This document shows, piece after piece, positions 17,881-26,161 of a stretch of DNA of 45,593 nucleotides. The notes beneath the pieces are model-generated. The model was not told the DNA's origin. It did not search any database and saw only the letters and a list, made by a program, of their open reading frames with translations. The position numbers and the translations under genes were made by a program. Every line of letters begins with the position of its first letter. Within the stretch, counting starts at the first letter, position 1. The stretch covers positions 1-45,593 of the forward strand of contig NZ_FZMP01000001.1 in assembly GCF_900196725.1 (NCBI RefSeq). The letters are read 5' to 3'. The stretch is from Candidatus Methanoperedens nitratireducens. Its GTDB lineage: Archaea; Halobacteriota; Methanosarcinia; Methanosarcinales; Methanoperedenaceae.

Positions 17881-18003
17881 TAACAATGATAATGATTAAA
17901 AGTATTTAATACTTTCTCGTTAAATTTATATAGGTGTGATAAATTTCCTACGAAATTTCAGAAATTTAGCGATTTATAAAATTAAAAACTCATAATTTTA
18001 CTA

Positions 18004-19050
18004 TTAAATATTTTTTGTAAGCTGTAAAACCAGCATATCTTCATCAGGTTGCACAACAGGACTCATTACTATCAGGTTCTCCGAGCAGGCGGACCTGTAT
18101 TTTGCTCCATTGGCATTGAGCACATTCAACAGTATTTTTTCAATCGCGTTTATTGCGCGCGCATCAGTGTAACCATGGTATATCTTCAGCGTAGTCTCAT
18201 CCACATCTATCCTCTCCACTATGCCCATATATTCATACACTGATTTCATGGTTGAAATGAGAATCCCAAGAGGGATGTCCCTGATAGGGACTTTATGTAT
18301 CGCCTCTATCGGCGCTGTAAGATAACTTGGCGCCTCTTTCCCCATAATTAATTCGTTATAGTAATTTTTCGGTATTGTGACCATATTGTAATTGGTCTGC
18401 TTGTACAGGTTGACAATGCAGTTCCAGAATTCCTCTTTTTTTGATATCTCAGAGGTAATATCTTCTATTTGCCCGAAATGCTCAACAAGGGATTGCCTTG
18501 CAAGATTTGCATTTACCTGCTTTCTGAAATTGATAGTAATCGCGCTGGACATCCTTTTTAATGACGCTATCTCTTGCTTTTTCTGCGTTACAAGGAATGA
18601 TGAGACCATCCCGCCGAGAAATTCCATTTTAGATATGCTGTTCCCCACAAGGGTTATTTTTATATATGACGGGCTAATGGCATCGTCATAATCATATATT
18701 CTTATCTTTGTCTGCCACCCCGTACCGGCTGTCAGCTCATCCAGGTATTTTTCAAGTTCCGGAAGCTGTGCCGTCTTTACAGGATCAAGAATGCTGTTCA
18801 GGATATCCTGCTCAATAAGCCTGCCGCGCGCCTGTTTGATAAGCCAGTCAAGGACAGTTTCAGTAAGATTGCTTTCTGTTTTTAACCCGCTTATAAGCCT
18901 GGTTGCTGCATCAGGGTCCTTTGTTATCGTATCTACAAGGTCTATTATCTCGCGCATAGCCGCGCTGAAGTTCCCCTTATGCTTTAATACAAGCGGCTCC
19001 AGCTTCTTGATATGCCCTGTTTCCAATGATATATTTTTCCTGATAGACAT
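18004..19050 (-). CDS. Ribbon-helix-helix-like protein, long paralogue
   Basis: The N-terminus (KNISLETGHIKKLEPLV...GNFSAAMREIIDLVD, residues 5-40) matches a ribbon-helix-helix DNA-binding fold: one strand, then two helices with the GNxSAAxRE segment at the second helix. Residues about 95-205 correspond to the alpha/beta region of the 231-residue paralogue. Residues 205-348 are an extra domain unique to this copy. Its promoter carries the full motility box, so it is a member of that regulon. As a DNA-binding protein it could also be its regulator. That role is inference; no homologue of known function is recognised. Confidence 0.68.
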   Translation of the reverse strand: MSIRKNISLETGHIKKLEPLVLKHKGNFSAAMREIIDLVDTITKDPDAATRLISGLKTESNLTETVLDWLIKQARGRLIEQDILNSILDPVKTAQLPELEKYLDELTAGTGWQTKIRIYDYDDAISPSYIKITLVGNSISKMEFLGGMVSSFLVTQKKQEIASLKRMSSAITINFRKQVNANLARQSLVEHFGQIEDITSEISKKEEFWNCIVNLYKQTNYNMVTIPKNYYNELIMGKEAPSYLTAPIEAIHKVPIRDIPLGILISTMKSVYEYMGIVERIDVDETTLKIYHGYTDARAINAIEKILLNVLNANGAKYRSACSENLIVMSPVVQPDEDMLVLQLTKNI

Positions 19051-19107
19051 ACAGTCATCCTGTTTTATAGACCTCTTAGCGCTAAAGCATCGTATGGTTT
19101 ACCAGAA

Positions 19108-19135
19108 TATAAACAAAATTGTGAGAAATGTGTGA
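19108..19135 (-). promoter_or_regulatory. Motility-regulon promoter of the long RHH-like gene
   Basis: TCACA copies at 19131-19135 and 19120-19124 (complement) are 11 bp apart. N4 and TGTTTATA at 19108-19115 follow. The start codon is 58 bases downstream. The spacer (CATTTC in gene direction) departs from the poly-T version. Confidence 0.82.
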
Positions 19136-19199
19136 AGTATCATCTTTTTTCTCAAAAAAGGTTTTATCAGTGAGAAACATATTATATGTGTGAATATAA

Positions 19200-19388
19200 A
19201 TGGTTTCAAAAAGTGTAACTATTTTGAGTCTATTGCTGCCAATCGCTGTGGTTTTCGGTACAAGCATTGCTATATTTTCCTATAAATATTTTTCATTGAC
19301 CCTGTTATTCCTGTATTCAGGCGGTGGGTTATTGATCTGTTTGTATGTACTGATAATAAGGTCTGAGCATCACAAATCCGTGAGATAA
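19200..19388 (+). CDS. Possible small membrane protein
   Basis: A 62-residue frame with two hydrophobic segments (about 7-27 and 31-54) and a basic, His-rich tail. No ribosome-binding site is visible, and the ATG falls within a sequence resembling a decayed motility box (AATATAAATGG...AAAAAGTGTAA). This could be a leaderless gene or chance. No family is recognised. Confidence 0.35.
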   Translation: MVSKSVTILSLLLPIAVVFGTSIAIFSYKYFSLTLLFLYSGGGLLICLYVLIIRSEHHKSVR

Positions 19389-19407
19389 GCCATTTTTATT
19401 TGCTTCC

Positions 19408-19989
19408 CTATGTGCCCTGGCCTGGAACTGAAAGCTTAAGCTTGGAGCCGCAGAAAGGACACATCATCCAGTTCGGGTCTATGTTCTTCTTGCAGAACGG
19501 GCAGACCTTGGGACCTTCTATTTTCTTTATGAGCAAATTACCGCAGTTGGAGCAACTGTTCCACTTCGGATCAATCAGGCTCTGGCATTTTTCGCATGGC
19601 TTATAAGTTGTAACCCATTTTTGCCCATTCAAATCGACCCCGCACTTAGTACAGAACTTGTACGAGACCACAAGCCGCTCGCCGCATGAAGTACATACCG
19701 GTACATCCTGCCTGAGAGTCGGGTTAAGTTTCTTTTTAAGGTTCTCGATGCAAACGCCTGCTTCGCGTTTGACCATCTCTTCCGGATCTTTCTCAGCAAG
19801 GAATTCGATTATTCTTACAAGGCTCTTGCTGAATTCCGGTATCTCTATATCCATCTTTGCAAAATCAACTTTATCCGTATTTATTGAAGAGGTTATATAT
19901 TTCAGGGTCATGAAGCGCGTTGCAACTATCTTGCTTTCCAGCTTCTCAAGCATATGCCGCCGTTCTTCATCTGATAATATCTTGCTCAT
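19408..19989 (-). CDS. Triple zinc-ribbon protein of unknown function
   Basis: Residues 1-95 are helical and charged with no recognised family. Residues 96-183 carry three successive CxxC...CxxC zinc ribbons: Cys99/102/113/116, Cys132/135/146/149 and Cys163/166/177/180. The second and third repeats share IDPxW between the cysteine pairs, so they arose by duplication. No membrane segment is present, so it is probably a cytoplasmic protein-binding module. It begins 1 base after the stop of the upstream membrane gene and is the third gene of an operon driven by a motility box. This suggests a part in motility or signalling, but the function is unknown. Confidence 0.8.
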   Translation of the reverse strand: MSKILSDEERRHMLEKLESKIVATRFMTLKYITSSINTDKVDFAKMDIEIPEFSKSLVRIIEFLAEKDPEEMVKREAGVCIENLKKKLNPTLRQDVPVCTSCGERLVVSYKFCTKCGVDLNGQKWVTTYKPCEKCQSLIDPKWNSCSNCGNLLIKKIEGPKVCPFCKKNIDPNWMMCPFCGSKLKLSVPGQGT

Positions 19990-19990
19990 G

Positions 19991-20311
19991 CTATTCCGTT
20001 ATCTCCTCTATCGATATGGATAAAAGTATAGAGAATACGAAATATAATATCAGGATTACGGATAACAACGCCTCGAAAACAGGCGAGAAACTTTCAAAAA
20101 TAACCGCCCCCATAGTACCTACGGCCCTTACGATACCCAGCAGGATGAACAGGCTTATCATGCTGATGAAATATTCCCACATCAGGTCCATCGTCTTTAA
20201 GCCTTTTAATTCCCTGGATATGCCCGCGAGCAGGTTAAATGACAGAACACTGCATATGATGACAATAATAGAGGCTACAGTGTTCAATATTACAAAGAAT
20301 GCGTCATTCAT
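19991..20311 (-). CDS. Small three-helix membrane protein
   Basis: A 106-residue protein with three strongly hydrophobic segments: about 5-28, 48-66 and 76-100. A charged cytoplasmic loop (SRELKGLKTMD) lies between the first two. It overlaps the upstream membrane gene by 8 bases and abuts the zinc-ribbon gene, so the three are likely made together. No family is recognised. Its layout resembles the second half of the preceding protein, so the two may be partners. Confidence 0.75.
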   Translation of the reverse strand: MNDAFFVILNTVASIIVIICSVLSFNLLAGISRELKGLKTMDLMWEYFISMISLFILLGIVRAVGTMGAVIFESFSPVFEALLSVILILYFVFSILLSISIEEITE

Positions 20312-20768
20312 CTGGTTCCTCCCTGCTGAACACGGTCCACGGCTCTTCTCGCATTGCTTTTATGATTTTCTTCAAGCCGAAGAACAGTATCAGGAATACA
20401 ATGACCTCTATCACGGGGTCAAGAACATTCAGGATAATGAGAGCAGTATCTATAACCTCCGGCGATTTTAAGGTGTTCTCGAACTTGAGTGCGTTCAATA
20501 AAACCCCGAAAGTCATAATAATATTCCAGAATATCATCATCATCATGGAAATGGAAAGGTATTTCCACGTCTCCGTACCTTTTTCTGCTCTCTGCCAGAG
20601 ACCGGCTGCCAGATATGTAGAGCCGCACATGCCGAGCAGGAAAGCTATCAACCGTACTATCGTACCGCTTGTATCGACCCGGTCTTCAATTACGGCTTGC
20701 GCTGCACCTGCCATCGGCAGGATTAGCAGAAAGAAGAATACAGATATCATTTTGGTTTTTGTGCGCAT
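20304..20768 (-). CDS. Membrane protein with signal-like N-terminus
   Basis: Start taken at ATG 20768 (MRTKTKMISVFF), 154 residues. A frame extending to 20858 would run through the promoter box and is rejected. The first 22 residues look like a signal peptide (basic, hydrophobic, AGAAQA). A short external region (VIEDRVDTSG) follows, then three membrane helices (about 35-55, 73-93 and 112-132) and a charged C-terminal tail. It is the first gene of the three-gene unit regulated by the motility box. No known family is recognised. Confidence 0.72.
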   Translation of the reverse strand: MRTKTKMISVFFFLLILPMAGAAQAVIEDRVDTSGTIVRLIAFLLGMCGSTYLAAGLWQRAEKGTETWKYLSISMMMMIFWNIIMTFGVLLNALKFENTLKSPEVIDTALIILNVLDPVIEVIVFLILFFGLKKIIKAMREEPWTVFSREEPDE

Positions 20769-20812
20769 AATGTCCCCGTATTTTTTTTTAAAATGGAATT
20801 GTTCCATAAGAA

Positions 20813-20840
20813 TATAAATGGAATTGTGAAAAAAGTGTGA
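20813..20840 (-). promoter_or_regulatory. Motility-regulon promoter of the unknown membrane/zinc-ribbon operon
   Basis: TCACA copies at 20836-20840 and 20825-20829 (complement) are 11 bp apart with a poly-T spacer. They are followed by N4 and CATTTATA at 20813-20820. The chosen ATG at 20768 is 45 bases downstream, and the expected transcription start would fall about 18 bases before it. Confidence 0.85.
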
Positions 20841-20890
20841 AAATCCTGGTGATTTCAAAGCTATTAAAATATTACAACGGCGTTTGAATG

Positions 20891-20907
20891 TTTCAAACCG
20901 TTTGAAA
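20891..20907. promoter_or_regulatory. Palindromic operator upstream of the UbiA-type gene
   Basis: TTTCAAACCGTTTGAAA is a perfect inverted repeat (8-bp arms around one base), with a further GTTTGAA just upstream at 20882-20888. It touches the probable TATA box (ATATTTAAG, about 20908-20916). That box lies about 26 bases before ATG 20938, so a bound protein would overlap the TFB/BRE site of a leaderless promoter. The bound factor is unknown. Confidence 0.65.
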
Positions 20908-20937
20908 TATTTAAGAGTTATAAATTCTTATTTATGT

Positions 20938-21812
20938 ATGGCTATCCATACACCAACTGTAAGGCTTTTAAAAGCCTCTGTTCTCGTAGCGTTGTCAGGT
21001 ATCTTCAGGTTATATATCGCTTTTCTTTTCATAAGAGCTAAACCTAACTTACTGGCTTACATAGCCGGAGGTCTCGTGATATACACGGTTTATACCCTTG
21101 ACAGGGCACTTGAATGCAAGGAAGACGCAGTAAACAGATGCGAATTAACAGGTTCAAAGAAAGAGGTCGGCATTCTTGTATCCGTCTCTACCTTCTGTAT
21201 CGGGGCTTCCATTCTATTCATTGAGAATTTATTTGTCGTACCTTTCCTGCCTCTGATAATCGGGTGTCTATACAGCAAAGGAGTGAAAATCATGGGCTTC
21301 AACATGAAGCTTAAAGGCGGGTTTGGAGTTAAAAATCTGGTTGTCGCCCTGACCTGGGGAGTTTTCATTGCCGGGATTACCACGAGTACGGATGCCGGCA
21401 TAGCTTCCCTTTTTTTGTTTTTCTTTTCTTTAGCATAAAGGTTTTCATAAACTCGGTTATATACGATTTCAAGGATGTGAAAGGCGATTCGCTGGCTGGC
21501 ATCAGGACCCTGCCTGTACAGATAGGTGAAAAAAACACCATCGGCTTCCTATCTGTGCTGCATTTGATTTTACATACAGGCATGTTCCTGGCGGTTTTAA
21601 TAGGAATCATAGCTTTTGAGCCTCTAATACTGCTGTACAGCTTTATTTCAGGGATAACATGTATCTTTCACTTTACTTTAGAGAAAGATACGAAACAAAA
21701 AGAAAGAAAACTTATAAGGGAGTTCCTGATCGATGGGGAGTCCGCTACAGTAATTTTATTGAGAGCCTTTACAGGCTCGTTATTTCCTCTGAGCGCTCTT
21801 TATAATAATTAA
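20938..21812 (+). CDS. UbiA-family prenyltransferase, interrupted by a one-base deletion
   Basis: Membrane prenyltransferase that attaches an isoprenoid chain to an aromatic or polar acceptor. The first aspartate motif is YTLDRALECKED and the second is YDFKDVKGDSLAG, both typical of UbiA. The first frame ends at 21438. The second half, including the second motif, is read in the neighbouring frame from the T-rich stretch onward (T7 at 21410-21416 or T5 at 21418-21422). Repair gives about 291 residues with eight to nine hydrophobic helices, the family norm. Start ATG 20938 is favoured by the TATA distance. The substrate cannot be deduced. The 3' end overlaps the convergent regulator gene by 44 bases. 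Confidence 0.82.
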
Positions 21813-22551
21813 AAAGTTCTTCTCCCCATGAAATAGCGGATATGTCAAAACTCACCATATCCTTTTTAGTATCAAATGCTCCGTCCTTAAAGAAAAGTGA
21901 CATAGAAAAGAAAACATCGGTTGTAACGAATGCAAGTTTGATATCTTCATCACAAACGTAAAGCCTGCCGTTCTTAAGATTCAATATTCGCGCAAGTTCC
22001 GGACCGTATTCTTTTTCTACTTTCCTGAATACGTCCCTTGTCAATACAAGAGAGACGTCTTTTCCTTTTTCAGAGAGTTGTGTGAAAAAACTGGGATAAA
22101 TCGGGTGAAATATAGGAGATACGCCCCTGAGTTTATTCGAGCTCAGAATATTTTCCAGGAATTCCCTGTGCGGTTCGTATATGTTCTCCGGCCTGCTTTC
22201 GACCAGATTGCAATTCCCTAACTCATAGAGCCTTTTTAACAGGTGATGAGGGATCGCGTTGATATCATGGGACTCCCAGAAATCCGTATATTTTTCAATT
22301 ATGTCTATAGTTTTAACGAATGAGTTGAACATTTCTGCTATTACCGTTCCCGTATCCGTGAGAGAATACATTTTACCCTCCCGCCACACCAGGTTCTGCT
22401 CTTCCAGCTTTCTTATCTGGGGTATCATACCCGAAGAGGTCACATTAAGGGAGATCCTGATATCTTCTAGTGTTTTCGGACCATCTATCAGGAATAACAA
22501 TAGATTTTCTCTCTTTTTAGAGAATGTGATGGTGCTTACCAGTTTATTCAT
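21769..22551 (-). CDS. Winged-helix regulator with FilR1-type domain
   Basis: Residues 8-75 form a winged-helix DNA-binding domain (LLLFLIDGPKTLEDIRISLNVTSSGMIPQIRKLEEQNLV). Residues about 100-255 match the FilR1/DUF1724 domain found in methanogen regulators, including REFLENILSSNKLRGVSPIFHP and the sensor-like VCDEDIKLAFVTTD segment. Such proteins are common in Methanosarcinales and usually act as single-component regulators. It is convergent with the UbiA-type gene and sits between the two halves of the motility cluster. No clear motility box precedes it. Confidence 0.85.
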   Translation of the reverse strand: MNKLVSTITFSKKRENLLLFLIDGPKTLEDIRISLNVTSSGMIPQIRKLEEQNLVWREGKMYSLTDTGTVIAEMFNSFVKTIDIIEKYTDFWESHDINAIPHHLLKRLYELGNCNLVESRPENIYEPHREFLENILSSNKLRGVSPIFHPIYPSFFTQLSEKGKDVSLVLTRDVFRKVEKEYGPELARILNLKNGRLYVCDEDIKLAFVTTDVFFSMSLFFKDGAFDTKKDMVSFDISAISWGEELFNYYKERSEEITSL

Positions 22552-22621
22552 CGTTTTAATACCTCAACGAAAATTTTTTATGTGTGAAATGAAAAAAGGA
22601 AAAGTAAAAAAGCAGTGACAT

Positions 22622-23143
22622 TCAGGTAGTAGCCGCCTCCTCAGCCGCATCTGTCGATATGCTCCGGACGCTGTGCAGCTCTTTAGCACCAAGTATTTTA
22701 TTCAGGTTAAGAAGTATCAACAGCCTGTTATCAAGATTGCCCACGCCCATGACATATTCAGTGCCTATCTTATCGGCAATTACTGCCGGTGCAGGCTCAA
22801 CGCTCTTTTGAGGGAGACGGATAACCTCACTGACAGAATCGACCACGAACCCCATTACAGTATCGTCTATGTTTGCAACTATGATGCGTGTATTCTCATC
22901 CTGTTCTTTGGTCTCCATTCCCAGTACGACATTCAGGTTGATCACCACTATGATTTTGCCGCGCAGGTTGATTATTCCCCTTATATAATCGGGCGCCTGC
23001 GGAATCCTGGTGATATTTGTCATGCGGATGATCTCCTGCACCTTCATTATCTCAACGCCGAACTCCTCGACGCCTATTTTGAAGACGACAAGCTGGAGTT
23101 CGCCGTCTGATATTGCTTTTACACCCGGGGTTATTTCTGCCAT
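22622..23143 (-). CDS. cheW: CheW coupling protein 1
   Basis: Scaffold that couples chemoreceptors to CheA. One CheW domain covers residues 12-160, with VFKIGVEEFGVEIMKVQEIIR at the N-terminal half and NLRGKIIVVINLN in the core. It follows mcp1 by 9 bases with a GGAGGATGAC ribosome-binding site. The central 130 residues are practically identical to CheW2, while the ends differ, so the two copies are recent duplicates or are kept alike by gene conversion. Confidence 0.95.
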   Translation of the reverse strand: MAEITPGVKAISDGELQLVVFKIGVEEFGVEIMKVQEIIRMTNITRIPQAPDYIRGIINLRGKIIVVINLNVVLGMETKEQDENTRIIVANIDDTVMGFVVDSVSEVIRLPQKSVEPAPAVIADKIGTEYVMGVGNLDNRLLILLNLNKILGAKELHSVRSISTDAAEEAATT

Positions 23144-23152
23144 GTCATCCTC

Positions 23153-25462
23153 CTACTTAGGCTGCATGTCATCAAACAGGGATGGTTCTGCTTTCCCTGT
23201 TCCCTCGTCAGTACCCGGTTTATCCTCTTGTATCTCTTCTTGCTTGCCGGGCATATCACTCTTAACTTCCTGTTTCTTGTTATGCATCTTCGGTGCCTTA
23301 TGCTCAACAACAGGTTTCTTCTCGTGCTTTTCGACGGATTTATGCTCGATGTGAGGTTTCTGTTCATGTTTCATTCGTTCTTCCATATGTTTTACGGTTG
23401 ATGCCGCTCCCAGATTGAATTTCGCAACTTCAGCCTGCAATTCCTCTGCCAGTTGTGCCAGTTCCTGGGCGGCTCTCACGAGCTGCTCCATTGAAGCCGA
23501 TTGCTCCTGCGCAGCAGCAGAAGCTTCCTGGGTGCCTGCTGCGGATTCTTCACTTATCGCGGAAACGTCCTCTACAGAGGCTGTGACCTCTTCAACCGAT
23601 GCTGACTGCTCCTCAGATGCAGCAGCTATCTCCTGCACCATAGTGGCTACACTACCGGCTGACTGAACTATCATGTTGATTGATGATGCAGTCGCTTCGA
23701 TTGTCTTTGCACCTTCTCCGACGGTTTTAGTGCCCTTATCCATGCTCTCAACAGCTCTCTTAGTTCCATTCTGGACTTCTTTTATGAGTTCGGTAATCTG
23801 GTTCGCCGCACCCCTTGATTCCTCGGCAAGTTTTCTTACCTCGTCGGCTACTACGGCAAAGCCCCTGCCGTGTTCACCGGCGCGCGCGGCTTCAATCGCT
23901 GCGTTCAGAGCAAGGAGGTTCGTCTGGTCTGCGATATTGGTTATCACGCCGATAATCTCACCTATCTTCTGGGATTTGCTGTCAAGTTCTTTTATCACCA
24001 GGGCTGAGTTATCAACAGTTGATTGTATCTCTGTCATCTTTACTGCAACCTCGCTTGACATCTTCCCGACTTCCTGGGCTGTCTTATTGGCATCATCTGC
24101 ACCCTCAGCAGCCTTCTGTGAATTGGCTGCGACCTGCTGTACGCTCTCTGCCATCTCCTTCATGGCGCGGCTGATCTCAGCCATCTTCGATGCCTGCTGG
24201 CTTACGCCATTGGCGATATCCTGTGTCGTGTTGGATATCTGCTCGGTGGAAGCTTTCATCTCTTCGCTTGATGCTGATAATTCCTGCGCAGTTGAAGAGA
24301 CCATCATTGCAGAGTTCTGCACCTTGCCGAGAACGCCTTTTAAGCTCTCTACCATGCCCTGGATTGCCTGGGAAAGCTGCCCCATCTCATCTTTAGATTC
24401 GCTCTTCACCTCGACCGTCAGATCGCCGCCAGCCAACTTGGTAGTTGCATTTACAATATTACCCAGCGGCTTAAGAATAATTTTATTTACCAGCATAACC
24501 ACGGCAGAACTGATAATTATTGCAGAAACTAATGCTATGATAAGGACAATTATGCTATTCTCTTTTGCTGTTGTCTCCGAAGCTGTCACGTCCATGACCG
24601 CAACAACCACACCGACCTTATTATTACCTGCATCATATAACGGGAATCCTCCCGTAATAAACGTGGAGCCATCTTTCTGGAACTTGTTAAATACCTCTCC
24701 GTCATCTTTTATGCCTGATAAATGCTCCTCGCTGCTGGCTACGAAGGAGCTTATATCCTCCGATGTAGTTTCGATCATTACGTAATTTTTAAGATCATTA
24801 TAGTTATCCCTGAGCCCTTTTCCATCCCTTGCTGATTTCCAGGTTTCAGGGCTAATATATTCTTTTTTCACCACAATGCCGATCTCACTTCCCGTCTGCT
24901 TCTTCATGACATTCAGGAAATGATCGATCTCTTCACCCAGTTCAATATAGCCGATAAGGTTCGTGCCGTTGTAATAAGGATGCACAACCCTTAATGCAAA
25001 AGCGGTCTTGCCAAGTTCCAGCCCTGTTCCGAATCCATTGGTCTGCATTGATTTTTCAAGTGTTTTCCTTGTGATCTTGTCGCCAAAATCGGATTTTTTA
25101 TGCAGCCTGACAAAATTAGTACCATTGGGCAGATGAATATAAAAATGAGTTATTCCGAATTGATCTTTTAACTGGTTGAACAGGGGCAGCCCGTAACCAT
25201 AGAATTCATCATGGTTATTTTTAAGATATTCCTCTTTAAGCTGTTCATTGACAAGTACTGCTGTCAGTGTGCTGGACAACATCTTTATGTCATTATTCTC
25301 AAGAGTATAGAACATCTCTTTAGCTGTTTTGACCTTATCCTGACCCTCTGTCCTCAGGTTGTTATCCTGGGCGCTCACGAAGGAATAATAGAATACACCC
25401 GTAAGCAGTGCCATGCCAATAAGTATTATGGGCAATAACTTGAAAACAATACTGTTTTTCAT
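23153..25462 (-). CDS. Methyl-accepting chemotaxis protein with Cache-type sensor
   Basis: Chemoreceptor of 769 residues. TM1 is about 8-28. The extracytoplasmic sensor (about 35-295) has a double-Cache-like core ([20 protein letters not shown], and [22 protein letters not shown]). TM2 is about 302-325, followed by a HAMP domain (about 326-380) and the signalling coiled coil. The CheA/CheW contact tip reads [20 protein letters not shown]. The C-terminal 100 residues are a Lys/Glu/His-rich tail. The ligand is not predictable, though the sensor fold usually binds small organic molecules. It is co-transcribed with cheW1 from a motility promoter. Confidence 0.94.
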   Translation of the reverse strand: MKNSIVFKLLPIILIGMALLTGVFYYSFVSAQDNNLRTEGQDKVKTAKEMFYTLENNDIKMLSSTLTAVLVNEQLKEEYLKNNHDEFYGYGLPLFNQLKDQFGITHFYIHLPNGTNFVRLHKKSDFGDKITRKTLEKSMQTNGFGTGLELGKTAFALRVVHPYYNGTNLIGYIELGEEIDHFLNVMKKQTGSEIGIVVKKEYISPETWKSARDGKGLRDNYNDLKNYVMIETTSEDISSFVASSEEHLSGIKDDGEVFNKFQKDGSTFITGGFPLYDAGNNKVGVVVAVMDVTASETTAKENSIIVLIIALVSAIIISSAVVMLVNKIILKPLGNIVNATTKLAGGDLTVEVKSESKDEMGQLSQAIQGMVESLKGVLGKVQNSAMMVSSTAQELSASSEEMKASTEQISNTTQDIANGVSQQASKMAEISRAMKEMAESVQQVAANSQKAAEGADDANKTAQEVGKMSSEVAVKMTEIQSTVDNSALVIKELDSKSQKIGEIIGVITNIADQTNLLALNAAIEAARAGEHGRGFAVVADEVRKLAEESRGAANQITELIKEVQNGTKRAVESMDKGTKTVGEGAKTIEATASSINMIVQSAGSVATMVQEIAAASEEQSASVEEVTASVEDVSAISEESAAGTQEASAAAQEQSASMEQLVRAAQELAQLAEELQAEVAKFNLGAASTVKHMEERMKHEQKPHIEHKSVEKHEKKPVVEHKAPKMHNKKQEVKSDMPGKQEEIQEDKPGTDEGTGKAEPSLFDDMQPK

Positions 25463-25578
25463 AATTTAGCTCCTATATATCTATCTTGGTCTGCTCTGAT
25501 AGCTTCTTGCTCTTGCGTAAGGAATGTTTAATTCCTTGTGAAAGAATTTTATCTATTAAATAAAAAGGTGTACCTGCA

Positions 25579-25606
25579 TAAATACAAATTTGTGAAAAAA
25601 GTGTGA
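25579..25606 (-). promoter_or_regulatory. Motility-regulon promoter of mcp1-cheW1
   Basis: TCACA copies at 25602-25606 and 25591-25595 (complement) are 11 bp apart with a poly-T spacer. N4 and TGTATTTA at 25579-25586 follow. The mcp1 start is 117 bases downstream, the longest leader in the set. Confidence 0.8.
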
Positions 25607-25630
25607 AAACAGGGTGATAAAAAGTGACCT

Positions 25631-26152
25631 TTACACATCTGTCTCAGCCTCTGCCGTATCCGCCGATATGCTCTGGATGCTGTGCAGTTCTTTTGCGCCA
25701 AGTATCTTATCCAGGTTGAGAAGTATAAGCAGCCTGTTATCGAGCTTGCCCACGCCCATGACATATTCAGTGCCTATCTTATCGGCGATAACAGCAGGCG
25801 CAGGTTCAACACTCTTCTGTGAGAGACGGATTACCTCACTAACAGAATCCACCACGAATCCCATCACAGTATCGTCTATATTTGCAACTATGATGCGTGT
25901 GTTCTCATCCTGTTCCTTGGTTTCCATTCCCAGTACGACATTCAGGTTGATCACCACTATAATCCTGCCGCGCAGGTTGATTATCCCCCTTATATAATCG
26001 GGCGCCTGCGGAATCCTGGTGATATTTGTCATGCGGATGATTTCTTGCACCTTCATTATCTCAACACCGAACTCCTCGACACCTATTTTGAAGGCGACGA
26101 GCTGGAGCTCGCCGTCTGATGCTGTTTTTGTATCCTGGGGTAGTTCTGTCAT
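25631..26152 (-). CDS. cheW: CheW coupling protein 2
   Basis: Second CheW, 173 residues. It has the same domain and nearly the same central sequence as CheW1 (for example MKVQEIIRMTNITRIPQAPDY in both). Differences are confined mostly to the first 12 and last 20 residues. It lies 9 bases after the mcp2 stop and has the same ribosome-binding arrangement, so each receptor has its own CheW within a duplicated unit. Confidence 0.95.
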   Translation of the reverse strand: MTELPQDTKTASDGELQLVAFKIGVEEFGVEIMKVQEIIRMTNITRIPQAPDYIRGIINLRGRIIVVINLNVVLGMETKEQDENTRIIVANIDDTVMGFVVDSVSEVIRLSQKSVEPAPAVIADKIGTEYVMGVGKLDNRLLILLNLDKILGAKELHSIQSISADTAEAETDV

Positions 26153-26161
26153 GGCATCCTC

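Noticed and set aside
17926-17940. Motility box upstream of the short RHH-like gene
   Set aside because: Only one TCACA half-site adjoins the TATA; the second copy is absent.
20769-20858. Longer start for the first unknown membrane protein
   Set aside because: The added residues would be encoded by the TATA and TCACA box itself.
22065-22085. TGTGTGAAAAAA similar to the motility box
   Set aside because: It is inside the FilR1-type coding region, has no second repeat at 11 bp and no TATA.
23415-24785. Long plus-strand frames opposite the MCP and che genes
   Set aside because: Antisense frames of Ala/Glu/Ser-rich coding; no start signals or domains.
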